Shown: positions 24,519 through 32,963 of the stretch, one piece after another | Layout: each line of letters starts with the position of its first letter | Position numbering within the stretch: position 1 is the first letter of the stretch | From: Oceanospirillum sp048264105 | Lineage (GTDB): Bacteria; Pseudomonadota; Gammaproteobacteria; Pseudomonadales; Halomonadaceae | Reading direction: 5' to 3' | NCBI GenBank assembly: GCA_048264105.1 | Contig: JBLXDJ010000004.1 | Location: 1-64,000, forward strand | DNA: 64,000 nucleotides | Translations under genes and position numbers: made by a program | The notes under the pieces: generated by a model | Database searches by the model: none | What the model was told of the DNA's origin: nothing | Seen by the model: the letters and a program-made list of their open reading frames with translations, nothing else

Positions 24519-25919
24519 ATGAAACCCTCAGAAAATTCTCAGATTCCGCTTACGGAAGCATCAGATACCGACCTTTCCCGTCGTCCGCCACCAGAGCTGG
24601 TTTCGATGTTGCAAAGCTATCCCGATCCCGCTGTGCTGCTGTCGGCAGACTATGAAATTCTTTCAGCGAACGCAGCATACCGCCAGAGCTATGGTGATGT
24701 CAGTGCGACAAAACGTCACTGCTATGAGGTCTCTCACCACTATGATCGCCCCTGTGATCAGATGGGAGAATCCTGCCCCATGCTCCAGTGTATGCAGAGT
24801 AATAAGGCGCAAAGAGTCTTCCATCTGCATCACACGCCTCAGGGCGAAGAGCATGTCGATGTTGAGTTATATCCGGTGGAAGCGGCCGATGGCACCGCTC
24901 AGTTTTTTCTGGAGGTAATGCGTTACAGCAAGCTCGCCAGCCCAAGAGCGGGTGGGGAAGGTCTGATCGGACGTTCTCCTGCGTTTATGGCTTCTCTTGC
25001 TTTGATTGAGCGGGCGGCACCGAGCGAGACAACGGTGTTGCTGTTAGGGGAATCTGGCACCGGTAAAGAGCTGATGGCGCAGGCGGTGCATCGGGGGAGT
25101 CTGCGAAATCAGGAAGCTTTTGTTCCGGTGGAGTGTTCCGGTCTGACCGAAACGCTGTTTGAAAGTGAGCTGTTTGGCCATGAAAAAGGCGCGTTTACCG
25201 GTGCCCACAGCCGCAAGACAGGTCTGGTTGAAGCGGCGAAAGGTGGAACTCTGTTCCTGGATGAAGTGGGGGATATCCCGCTCTCGCTGCAGGTAAAACT
25301 GCTGCGTCTGCTGGAAACCGGAACATACCGCCGGGTCGGGGGCGTTGAGCCGTTAAAAGCAGATTTTCGTCTGGTTTGCGCCACGCACCGCAATCTGGAA
25401 CAGCAGGTCGCTGATGGCGAGTTTCGTATGGATCTTTATTACCGGATTAACGCTTTTCCGGTTATTTTGCCGTCACTTCGTCAACGTATCGCGGATATTC
25501 CATTATTGGTGGAAAGCCTGTTGCCTCAGTTTGCCAAGGGGCGTGATATCCGGATATCGAAAGAAGCGCTCTTGCTGCTTCAGGCTTATTCATTCCCCGG
25601 CAATATCCGGGAGCTGAGAAATACTCTGGAGCGGGCTTGTCTGCTGGTGGATGATCACTGGATTGAGCCGGAGCATCTGCCTCAGGCCTGCCATCAGCAG
25701 GGGGGCGCTGGTTTATCCGGAGGACACATATCTGATGGTTTGTCTGATGGTCAGGGCAATGGCTTTACTCAGCAGGAAATTGTCGGGCTTGAGCAGCTGG
25801 AGACTGCTTATCTGAACTGGGCGCTGAAACAGCTTAATGGTGATAAGGCCTTACTGGCGCACAAGATAGGCGTCAGCGAGCGGACGCTGTATCGGAAGCT
25901 CAGACCGGCCGTAAACTGA
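24519..25919 (+). CDS. Sigma-54 dependent PAS transcriptional activator, likely for cyd
   Basis: A 466-residue enhancer-binding protein. An N-terminal PAS-like sensor (about 25-140) carries a cysteine cluster, CYEVSHHYDRPC then CPMLQC. The AAA+ domain (about 155-380) has Walker A GESGTGKE, the GAFTGA loop that contacts sigma-54, Walker B GGTLFLDEVGD and the arginine-finger region. A Fis-type helix-turn-helix closes the protein (DKALLAHKIGVSERTLYRKL). It is divergent from the cyd operon with two matching dyads between, so I infer that it activates cydPABX. The signal could be redox, NO or oxygen acting through the cysteines; that is speculation. Confidence 0.9.
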   Translation: MKPSENSQIPLTEASDTDLSRRPPPELVSMLQSYPDPAVLLSADYEILSANAAYRQSYGDVSATKRHCYEVSHHYDRPCDQMGESCPMLQCMQSNKAQRVFHLHHTPQGEEHVDVELYPVEAADGTAQFFLEVMRYSKLASPRAGGEGLIGRSPAFMASLALIERAAPSETTVLLLGESGTGKELMAQAVHRGSLRNQEAFVPVECSGLTETLFESELFGHEKGAFTGAHSRKTGLVEAAKGGTLFLDEVGDIPLSLQVKLLRLLETGTYRRVGGVEPLKADFRLVCATHRNLEQQVADGEFRMDLYYRINAFPVILPSLRQRIADIPLLVESLLPQFAKGRDIRISKEALLLLQAYSFPGNIRELRNTLERACLLVDDHWIEPEHLPQACHQQGGAGLSGGHISDGLSDGQGNGFTQQEIVGLEQLETAYLNWALKQLNGDKALLAHKIGVSERTLYRKLRPAVN

Positions 25920-25961
25920 AACCTTTCGTGTCCGTGTCAGTCAGGGGGAGGGGGGGCGTCG

Positions 25962-26057
25962 TCAGATCATACCCAGCAGGCGCATGCCCATGATGGCGAT
26001 CAGGGTCAACGACACCACAATCAGGATCAGTTTCTGCATAAAGGGGTTGTTGCCCAT
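25962..26057 (-). CDS. Micro membrane protein, 31 residues
   Basis: A short frame MGNNPFMQKLILIVVSLTLI... ending RLLGMI, with one predicted transmembrane helix (about 9-29) and a basic residue at its front. GGAG stands 6 bases before the ATG, and a fair promoter (TTGTTT-N16-TAGAAT) lies upstream. I do not recognise a family. A second similar-sized membrane peptide gene lies 150 bases upstream in the same direction, which supports both being real. Confidence 0.6.
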   Translation of the reverse strand: MGNNPFMQKLILIVVSLTLIAIMGMRLLGMI

Positions 26058-26095
26058 GGTTTTCTCCGCCAGTTAGTTCTTACTTTGCAGGCGCT

Positions 26096-26123
26096 ATTCT
26101 AGCGATACAGACCGCTTAAACAA
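26096..26123 (-). promoter_or_regulatory. Promoter of the 31-residue membrane protein
   Basis: Minus-strand TTGTTT, 16 bases, TAGAAT, about 40 bases before the start codon. The -35 overlaps the left copy of a 15-bp direct repeat. Confidence 0.5.
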
Positions 26124-26150
26124 GAACAGCAGCCTTTAAACAAGAACAGC
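26116..26150. repeat. 15-bp direct repeat
   Basis: TTAAACAAGAACAGC occurs at 26116-26130 and 26136-26150. The first copy holds the -35 of the small gene downstream; the second forms the left arm of the terminator of the small gene upstream. Confidence 0.75.
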
Positions 26151-26174
26151 TCCGCAGGGAGCTGTTCTTTGTTG
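26139..26174. terminator. Terminator between the two micro genes
   Basis: AACAAGAACAGCTCC pairs with GGAGCTGTTCTTTGTT around GCAG, giving about 13 pairs, with T/A-rich ends on both strands. Confidence 0.8.
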
Positions 26175-26206
26175 AAGGGTTTGTGAGAGACGCTGGTTTA
26201 GGCCGG

Positions 26207-26305
26207 TTAGCCACTGGCTATTTTCATCAGGGTTCCGGCGCAAAGGATCAGGCCGATAACGACCAGCAGTGTATTGCGGTTGATCGTGGATTTGTCTTCA
26301 GACAT
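26207..26305 (-). CDS. Micro membrane protein, 32 residues
   Basis: MSEDKSTINRNTLLVVIGLI... ending LMKIASG: a polar N-terminus of 11 residues and one predicted helix (about 12-28) containing a Cys. The ribosome site AGGAGG, 5-6 bases before ATG, is one of the best in the window and strongly suggests translation. Family unknown. It ends before a clear terminator and is followed by the 31-residue gene. Confidence 0.68.
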   Translation of the reverse strand: MSEDKSTINRNTLLVVIGLILCAGTLMKIASG

Positions 26306-26743
26306 GGTGTCCTCCTGAGCTTAAGGTCTGCTGTTTTATTCTTGTTGTCGTCGAACGCTAATGTTGCCGCTTCCGCATGTAGGCGATGCCCACCTTTTGA
26401 CCTGCGTTCAACAGAAGTTAGCAAAGCCTTGCGGTCTCATCCAGTGATCTGAGGCAAAACCCCTGTGTGTAAGCTGCACCGGTTTGCTTTCAGGGAGGGG
26501 GGAGCCGGGCGCTTACTGAACAAGTCCCCATGATTGAATAATTTATTTACAGGCGAGGACGGGGTGGCCTTGTTAAAATAATCCCTCCTGCAGTATGTTC
26601 TCTGGCGGTTTCGCGATATTGCTCTGATACCGGATCTTTAATCTGCATCGCCAACCCGCACTTCAGCCCGATGGCACAACTTCAATTTTTAATCTGAACC
26701 CTGTTCCTAATCCGAATCTGGTGTTTCAACTGATAGGTTTTCT
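26306..26743. other. Intergenic region upstream of the MFS gene
   Basis: 438 bases between the divergent micro gene and the MFS transporter. I see TTGTTAAAATAAT near 26570 as a possible promoter for the MFS gene and nothing else definite: no regulator gene and no convincing reading frame. Confidence 0.5.
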
Positions 26744-27985
26744 ATGACGCTTCACTCTCAGGATAAGGCAGATACCCCATCTGACTTTAAACCCGCTTTT
26801 GCCGAATTTGTTGCCCTGCTGGCGCTGCTGATGTCGATGGTGGCATTGGCGATTGATGCGGTTCTGCCCGCGATGAGTGTCATCGGTGAGGACTTCTCCG
26901 TGGTGCATGCGGAAGATCTGCAGTGGATTGTGGGTATTCTGTTTGCGGGTCTGGCCTTTGGTCAGATTCTGTATGGCCCTTTGTCCGATAGCTTTGGCCG
27001 TAAACCTGCGATCTATCTGGGGCTGATCATTTTTCTCATTGGCTCATTAGTTTCTGCGTTTGCGGAAAGCTACGAGATGATGTTGGTCGGGCGTTTTATT
27101 CAGGGTATCGGTGCCTCCGGCCCCAAAGTCGTTGCGGTTGCTCTGGTTCGTGATCGGTATGCCGGTCGTGCGATGGCTCGGGTGATGTCTTTTGTTATGG
27201 CGGTTTTTATTATTATGCCGGCTATCGCTCCCAGTATCGGTGCTGGTGTGCTGATGGTGGCCGACTGGCGCGGTATCTATGAGTTCTTTGTTGTTCTGTC
27301 TCTGGTGGCGCTGATCTGGTTTGCGATTCGCCAGCCGGAAACGCTGGTAAAAGAGAAACGCATTCCGCTCTCTTTCGGTAATGTCTGGCGCAACAGCAAA
27401 GAGACCATGACCCACAAGGTAACCTTGGGTTATATCGTGGGTGCAGGTCTGATCTTCGGTGCTTTTGTCTCTTACCTTTCAACGGCACAGCTGCTGTTTA
27501 AAGAGGTTTTCCAGATTGATAAAACCTTCCCGCTCTATTTTGCGGTGCTGGCACTGTCGGTTGGGGCGGCTTCGTTTATGAATGGCCGTCTGGTGATGCG
27601 CTTTGGTATGAAATTGCTGGCAAACCGTGCGCTGATCGTGATGTTCTCCGCTGCCGTAAGCTTTTTAGTGCTGCTGACGCTGATGGACGGTGTTGTTCCG
27701 ATCGGGGTGTTTATGTTGTTCGGCGCGGTGATTTTTGGCTGCATTGGCCTGCTGTTCGGTAACATGAACGCGCTGGCGATGGAGCCTCTGGGGCATATCG
27801 CCGGTGTGGCGTCTTCCCTGATCGGCTCGGTCACTACCTTTATCTCTATGGTGGTCGGTATGGCCTTTGGTCAGACCTACAACGGTACGCTTTATCCGTT
27901 GTTTATCGCGTTTGCCCTGTTATCTCTGGTCTGCTGGCTGGTGACCCGCAATATTCAGCATGAGGCTCCCGCTGCCGCCAGCTGA
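26744..27985 (+). CDS. Multidrug efflux MFS transporter, Bcr/CflA family
   Basis: A 413-residue inner-membrane proton antiporter with twelve predicted helices. Motif A, GPLSDSFGRKPAIYLG (about 85-100), and the drug/H+ antiporter motif C-like region in helix 5 (IIMPAIAPSIGAGVLM) place it in the Bcr/CflA group. The start VALAIDAVLPAMSVIGEDF is also typical. It stands alone with its own terminator and no local regulator. Substrates cannot be predicted. Confidence 0.9.
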   Translation: MTLHSQDKADTPSDFKPAFAEFVALLALLMSMVALAIDAVLPAMSVIGEDFSVVHAEDLQWIVGILFAGLAFGQILYGPLSDSFGRKPAIYLGLIIFLIGSLVSAFAESYEMMLVGRFIQGIGASGPKVVAVALVRDRYAGRAMARVMSFVMAVFIIMPAIAPSIGAGVLMVADWRGIYEFFVVLSLVALIWFAIRQPETLVKEKRIPLSFGNVWRNSKETMTHKVTLGYIVGAGLIFGAFVSYLSTAQLLFKEVFQIDKTFPLYFAVLALSVGAASFMNGRLVMRFGMKLLANRALIVMFSAAVSFLVLLTLMDGVVPIGVFMLFGAVIFGCIGLLFGNMNALAMEPLGHIAGVASSLIGSVTTFISMVVGMAFGQTYNGTLYPLFIAFALLSLVCWLVTRNIQHEAPAAAS

Positions 27986-28008
27986 TGGTTGTTGGAGTGT
28001 AAGCAACA

Positions 28009-28041
28009 AAAAAGCCGGTGTTATTATGCACCGGCTTTTTG
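28009..28041. terminator. Bidirectional terminator
   Basis: AAAAAGCCGGTG and CACCGGCTTTTT form a 12-bp stem with loop TTATTATG, between the convergent MFS gene and the coiled-coil protein gene. Confidence 0.93.
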
Positions 28042-28058
28042 GAGTTTGAGGCAGTGTA

Positions 28059-28322
28059 TCAGGACTGTTCCTTTTTCTTCTTTTTCAGGCTTTTCAGCAT
28101 TTTTACGCCCTTTTTACGATGGTTGTAAGCCAGGGCGATCTCCTGCTTTAACTGACGACTTTTTTCAAAGTCGGTGCAGCTTTCATATTCCAGCCTGAGC
28201 TTTTCTTCGCGCTTGCGCAGCTTCCTGATCACCTTCTTCAGCTGCTCTTTTTTCTCTTTACGTTTTAACTCGTCGGACCGGAGGTAGGCTTCGGCTTTTT
28301 CGATTAGTTTGCTGATTTTCAT
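28059..28322 (-). CDS. Small charged coiled-coil protein after the Na/Pi cotransporter
   Basis: An 87-residue protein dominated by Lys/Glu/Leu heptads (LKRKEKKEQLKKVIRKLRK) and ending in a poly-Lys patch, predicted as one long coiled coil without membrane segment. The ATG directly follows the TAG of the cotransporter gene (TAGATG), so translation is likely coupled. I do not know a function; a cytoplasmic partner of the transporter's PhoU-like domain is a reasonable guess only. Confidence 0.75.
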   Translation of the reverse strand: MKISKLIEKAEAYLRSDELKRKEKKEQLKKVIRKLRKREEKLRLEYESCTDFEKSRQLKQEIALAYNHRKKGVKMLKSLKKKKKEQS

Positions 28323-30158
28323 CTAAACATTGCTCCTGTCCCTGCTGTTATGTGGCTGGCTCTGCATCATCTCTGTCAATTCTTCGTCATCCAATGACAG
28401 GCTTTGTTCAATATTCTTGGTTTTCAGGTCGCTCTGGGAGAAGAGGACTTCACCCATCTGAACCAGCTTACGGGTTACGTCAGAGGCGTAGCCGCTGTCG
28501 TTCATCAGGGAGACAGACATCGGGCCGCTGATCAGCTTCTGACGGATCAGGCTGGAAAGACTGTGGTTCAGATTGTGATCGTACTCTTCCATATCCAGTC
28601 GCAGACGGTCGAGAGAGAGAATCGTTGCGGAGTCACTCTGCTCGTTGTGGCGCACTCTGTACAGCTCCCTCAGTACGGATGCTAAGCGTATCCGCAGGGT
28701 GTTGTACTCATGCTGAATATAAGGGTTGTCGGCGATAAAGTAGTGCGACAGGTTTTTCTGCAGATGCTTGGTGTCTTTAATCGCTTCGACAATATCGCGA
28801 CCGGCAGCTCTCAGGCGGAACAGCTCTTCAACCTGGTCGGCGGACAGCTCACCCTGATAGGAGCTGCTGAAATCCACGATATCGGCGTAGAGGGACTTTA
28901 CGGACTCCTGATACTGCAGATCGATATCGGTCGGGATGACGCTGCGGGCGTTAAAGATCACCTCTTCAAGGGGCTTATCGCTCTGAATCTGATCAAGAGG
29001 CAGGCTGAGGCCACCGGCGATAATACTGGCGGCATTATCATAGAGGTGCAGGGTTTCCTGTCGAACGGCAGCCAGTGTCGCTTCCGGCAGATCAGAGGCT
29101 GCTTCGTTCAGATATTTCGGGGCTGAGCGCCGTCCGGTCTCTTTGGCTTTGAGGGCACGTTCCAGAAAACGCACCATCGCCGGAATAACCGGCAGCATCA
29201 GCATGACACCTATGCTGTTGAAGATCGTATGAAAGACCGCCAGTTTCAGAGTGTAGTTGTCTGCAGCGATGCCGACAAAGCTGCTGATACTGTCTACCGC
29301 CAGTGTGAGCTGGTAGATAAAGAGTATGGCGACAAAGCCTGTAGTGGCATTAAAAATCAGGTGGGCCACCGCCAGTCTTCGCCCTTCGATATTGGCACTT
29401 AATGAGCCGATGATCGCGGTAATGGTGGTGCCGATATTAGCGCCAATCGCCAGTGCCAGGGCGTTTTCATAGGTGATCTGCTGAGCTGAAAGCGCGGTGA
29501 TAATCAGCACCAGCGTTGCATGGCTGGACTGCATCACCACCGTGGCGAAGAGGCCGATCAGGGTAAACAGGAAAACACCGGCGTAACCTTCAACGGCGTA
29601 GGCTGTCAGATCGATGGTGTCTTTGAAGGCTTCAAAGCCCTCTTTCATATAGTGGATACCCAGAAACAGAAAGCCGAGCCCGGCCAGCACATAGCCGACA
29701 CCTTTCAGCTCTTTGCTCTTCTGGAACATCAGCAGAATACCGAATACCAGCATTGGCATCGCATAGGCGGATATTTTCACTTTCAGGCCGAGACCTGCGA
29801 CCAGCCAGGCACCGGTTGTGGTCCCCAGATTGGCACCGAAAATAATACCGACACCTGCGGTCAGCGAGATGAGTCCGGCTGATAGAAAAGAGATGGTGAT
29901 AACGGAGACCAGCGAACTGGATTGCATCAGGGTGGTGGAGACCACGCCAAAGCTCAGGCTTTTCCAGAGTTTGTTGGTGGTTCTTTTCAGCAGTTTTTCC
30001 AGCAGGCCGCCGGTAAAGGCTTTAAAGCCCTCTTCCAGTGAGAGCATACCAAACAGAAAGACCGCAACACCGGCGGCAATTTCTTTAAAGTCAGGGCTGA
30101 TCCAGAAGCCATAACCCAGTACCAGAAATATGGTTGGCAGAAGCATTTTTTGTAGCAT
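28323..30158 (-). CDS. Na/Pi cotransporter family protein with PhoU-like domain
   Basis: A 611-residue inner-membrane transporter of the SLC34/NptA-YjbB group. It has two inverted Na/Pi repeats, each with a glutamine-serine core (TTLMQSSSLVSVITISFLSAG at about 75 and TVVMQSSHATLVLI at about 205) and each with GANLGTT/GANIGTT. The C-terminal third (about 365-600) is soluble, helical and PhoU-like. It moves phosphate with sodium, either uptake or export; the PhoU domain suggests regulation by phosphate status. AAGGA precedes the ATG by 12 bases. Confidence 0.9.
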   Translation of the reverse strand: MLQKMLLPTIFLVLGYGFWISPDFKEIAAGVAVFLFGMLSLEEGFKAFTGGLLEKLLKRTTNKLWKSLSFGVVSTTLMQSSSLVSVITISFLSAGLISLTAGVGIIFGANLGTTTGAWLVAGLGLKVKISAYAMPMLVFGILLMFQKSKELKGVGYVLAGLGFLFLGIHYMKEGFEAFKDTIDLTAYAVEGYAGVFLFTLIGLFATVVMQSSHATLVLIITALSAQQITYENALALAIGANIGTTITAIIGSLSANIEGRRLAVAHLIFNATTGFVAILFIYQLTLAVDSISSFVGIAADNYTLKLAVFHTIFNSIGVMLMLPVIPAMVRFLERALKAKETGRRSAPKYLNEAASDLPEATLAAVRQETLHLYDNAASIIAGGLSLPLDQIQSDKPLEEVIFNARSVIPTDIDLQYQESVKSLYADIVDFSSSYQGELSADQVEELFRLRAAGRDIVEAIKDTKHLQKNLSHYFIADNPYIQHEYNTLRIRLASVLRELYRVRHNEQSDSATILSLDRLRLDMEEYDHNLNHSLSSLIRQKLISGPMSVSLMNDSGYASDVTRKLVQMGEVLFSQSDLKTKNIEQSLSLDDEELTEMMQSQPHNSRDRSNV

Positions 30159-30729
30159 GTTGCGTGCTGTCCTTGCGGTAGAAATGAGCGACTGTGCCTG
30201 CTGTTATCTTTGCTTGAGGCTTTAACCTGTTGATTTTCAAAGAAGGATGAAAAAGCCTGCAAAATGTAGGGTGACATGGAACTGTAACCACTTGGTCATA
30301 TAAGGCAAGTGTTACTCAGCGTCCTGCCGGATTTTCTTTTGTAACAATGAAAATGCAAATGGCATATAAGTTTTACATAAAACTGCTGGAAGCGATCAGA
30401 GGTAGATGATATTTCTGTAGTATTCAGCCAAAAGAGCTTAGAACAAAAAAGGCTGGCCCGACAAAAAGTGCTGTAAGCAAAGGTGTTATGAGTACGTTAT
30501 AAGTAAAACGTGCCGTAGAATCAGATAAATAAAGCCATGGGCAAGACCGGTGTTGTGAGATAGGTGATCTCTCTGCTGAGCAGAGCTTCCCGAAACCATA
30601 ACTTTTGGCCTGTATTGTCTCTTTCTGGCCAGGGTTAAAATTGTTGCTTTCAGGGACAGGCATAACCAGAGCAGCTGCAGCGTTTGTCGGTTACGATTCA
30701 TATTAAGATGGCAGTGGTTAAGGGTGTTG
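30159..30729. other. Divergent region between the Na/Pi and GAF-EAL genes
   Basis: 571 bases. It contains a possible Pho box (30282-30299) and must hold both promoters. Reading frames on the minus strand (30424-30809) have no family resemblance and poor starts, so I leave them out. Confidence 0.5.
30282..30299 (+). promoter_or_regulatory. Possible Pho box
   Basis: CTGTAACCACTTGGTCAT matches the two direct 7-mers of the PhoB box (CTGTCAT-N4-CTGTCAT) at 5 of 7 positions each, at the correct 11-base period. It lies 124 bases upstream of the Na/Pi cotransporter gene. Weak evidence on sequence alone. Confidence 0.28.
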
Positions 30730-32940
30730 ATGATGGAAGGCAGTGTGTTTAAGGATGCCCAGGTGAATGAAGCCTGCTCCGGTGAAGCATCAGAGCGGGT
30801 CTCTGTCACTGTTAAAGAGCAGGATCAGATTCTTGCATTTCAGCAGTCGGTTTTTAACGATGTGATGACCGGTCAGGATGCTGACAATGTGTTGAACCAT
30901 CTCTGCCTGCTGGCCGAGCAGCTGTTGCCCAATTCTGTTGCGTCTCTGATGGTCTATGATGCAGACGCCGATACTCTCAATGTTTTATCTGCCCCCAGTG
31001 TGCCCGAAGAGGGACACAATGCCCTTTCATGCCTGAGGCCCGGTCCCGGCGGCGGTTCCTGCGGTAATGCGGTACTGCGCAATGAACCTGTTTATGTCCG
31101 TGATACCCTGACCGATGACCGCTGGCGCGATCTGCGGCAGCTGGCCTACGACTTTAATCTCTGCGCCTGCTGGTCAGTGCCGGTCAGAAATGCAGAAGGT
31201 CAACCGATCGGCAGCTTTGCTCTTTCCTCATTTGAACACCGTTTACCCTCTCTTTTTCATCAGCGCATCCTGCAGGTGGGAGCCGATATGGCGGGTCTGG
31301 TACTGGCCCGGCAGCAGCAGGAAGAACATCTGGCGCAACAGAATAACCGGCTGCAGCTGCTGGGGCGCGCTATCGAAAACGCTTCAGAAGGTGTGGTGAT
31401 TACCGATGCTGAAAACCGCATCCTTGAGGTCAATCCCTTCTTCGAAGCGATGACAGGTTACAGCTATGATGAGGTGATTGGCCTTGATCCCGGAATTTTG
31501 TCATCGGATGAAGAGAATCCGCTGGTTCATGACGAACTCTGGCAGGCGTTGTCAGAGCATGACCGTTGGGCCGGAGAAGTGGTTAACCGCCGCAAAGATG
31601 GTTCTTTGTGGCCGCAGTGGCTGAGTGTCAGTGCGCTGCGGGATGAGGCCGGAAAAGTACAAAACTATATCGGTATTTTCACCGACCTGAGTCATATCCG
31701 CAAAGAGCGTGATCGTCATGTGGCCGCCCTGACCACAGATACCCTGACCGGTTTGCCCAACAAGAGCCAGTTACAGGAAGCGCTGCAGCACTGTAAAGGT
31801 GACAGCGCCCTTCTGGTGCTGAATGTGAATAACTTCAGTCTGATCAACTCTGCTTACGGTCTGGATTTTGCGGACCGGCTGCTGGCAGCAATTACCGAAC
31901 GATTAAAATCCGTGCTGGATGGTGCCCGTATCTATCGGCTGAATGCGGATGAGTTTGCGGTGCACTATGAAAAAGATACCTTCCTCAAAGCGGTGTTTAA
32001 CAAGATCCGGGAGAGCTTTTTCCTTCAGCAGATTCAGGTGGATGGTCTGAGCTTTAATATCAGCTTCTCCTACGGCGGTGCCGTTGGCCATGATGATCTG
32101 ATCCGTAAGGCGCTGATGGCGCTTAAAAAAGCCAAGCAGGGAGGCCGTGGACGCTTCTACCTGTATGCGGATCAGAAGGATGAGCTGGAACAGCATCAGC
32201 GACTTGAATATATGCAGTGGAACGCACTGCTGCATCGTGCCCTGAATGAAGATTGTCTGGTGCCCTATTTTCAGGGTATTCGGGATAATGAAACCGGTCA
32301 GATACGCTATTACGAATGTCTGATCCGTATGCATATTGATGACAAGGTTTACGGCCCTTATCAGTTTCTGAAACCGGCAAAACTTTCCGGTCTGCTGCCG
32401 GTGATTACCCGTACGGTGATTGATAAGAGCTGTCGGGTGATGGCCTCCAACAGCTGTGAGTTTTCGATCAATATTACGGAAGATGACCTGAGCCATCACT
32501 ATCTGGAAGGTTATCTGGAGCAGAAGTGTGCTCAGTACAGTATTGCACCGGAGCGCATCACATTAGAGATTCTGGAAGGTGTCAGTGCTAATGGTAAGAA
32601 AAACCATATCAAACAGCTGGCAGCTTTGAAGGCGAAGGGCTTCCGTCTGGCCATTGATGATTTTGGCACAGAGTACTCAAACTTCGAGCGTATTCTTGAA
32701 CTGGATGTGGATGTGATCAAGATCGATGCGAAGTACATTAAGTCGATCGACACCGATAAGACCAGTTACGAGATTACCCGCGCCATCGTGTTCTTTGCCC
32801 GTAATGCCGGTATTCCGGTGGTGGCCGAGTTTGTCCATTCTGAGGCGGTACAGCAGGTTGTGGAGTCTCTGGGCATCCGTTTCTCTCAGGGCTACCTGTT
32901 CAGTGAACCGGCCCCTGAGATTCAGGCAACGTGTTTGTGA
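30730..32940 (+). CDS. GAF-PAS-GGDEF(degenerate)-EAL cyclic-di-GMP protein
   Basis: A 736-residue cytoplasmic signalling protein. GAF domain about 30-195 (cysteines in LSCLRPGPGGGSCGNAV and NLCACWSVPV), PAS about 205-330, GGDEF-like domain about 335-475 and EAL about 485-735. The cyclase signature is NADEF instead of GGDEF, so synthesis is unlikely. The EAL domain reads ECLIR, INITED, LEILEG, AIDDFGTEYSN, IKID and AEFVHSE; the metal and base residues (E, N, E, DD, K, E) remain, so phosphodiesterase activity is possible. I take ATG 30730; GTG 30724 would add two residues. Confidence 0.88.
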   Translation: MMEGSVFKDAQVNEACSGEASERVSVTVKEQDQILAFQQSVFNDVMTGQDADNVLNHLCLLAEQLLPNSVASLMVYDADADTLNVLSAPSVPEEGHNALSCLRPGPGGGSCGNAVLRNEPVYVRDTLTDDRWRDLRQLAYDFNLCACWSVPVRNAEGQPIGSFALSSFEHRLPSLFHQRILQVGADMAGLVLARQQQEEHLAQQNNRLQLLGRAIENASEGVVITDAENRILEVNPFFEAMTGYSYDEVIGLDPGILSSDEENPLVHDELWQALSEHDRWAGEVVNRRKDGSLWPQWLSVSALRDEAGKVQNYIGIFTDLSHIRKERDRHVAALTTDTLTGLPNKSQLQEALQHCKGDSALLVLNVNNFSLINSAYGLDFADRLLAAITERLKSVLDGARIYRLNADEFAVHYEKDTFLKAVFNKIRESFFLQQIQVDGLSFNISFSYGGAVGHDDLIRKALMALKKAKQGGRGRFYLYADQKDELEQHQRLEYMQWNALLHRALNEDCLVPYFQGIRDNETGQIRYYECLIRMHIDDKVYGPYQFLKPAKLSGLLPVITRTVIDKSCRVMASNSCEFSINITEDDLSHHYLEGYLEQKCAQYSIAPERITLEILEGVSANGKKNHIKQLAALKAKGFRLAIDDFGTEYSNFERILELDVDVIKIDAKYIKSIDTDKTSYEITRAIVFFARNAGIPVVAEFVHSEAVQQVVESLGIRFSQGYLFSEPAPEIQATCL

Positions 32941-32963
32941 GCTAAAGCCTGTAAGCCTTCTGA

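Noticed and set aside
30424..30809. Minus-strand frames in the gap before the GAF-EAL gene
   Set aside because: No ribosome site, no recognisable domain, and two frames compete over the same DNA.
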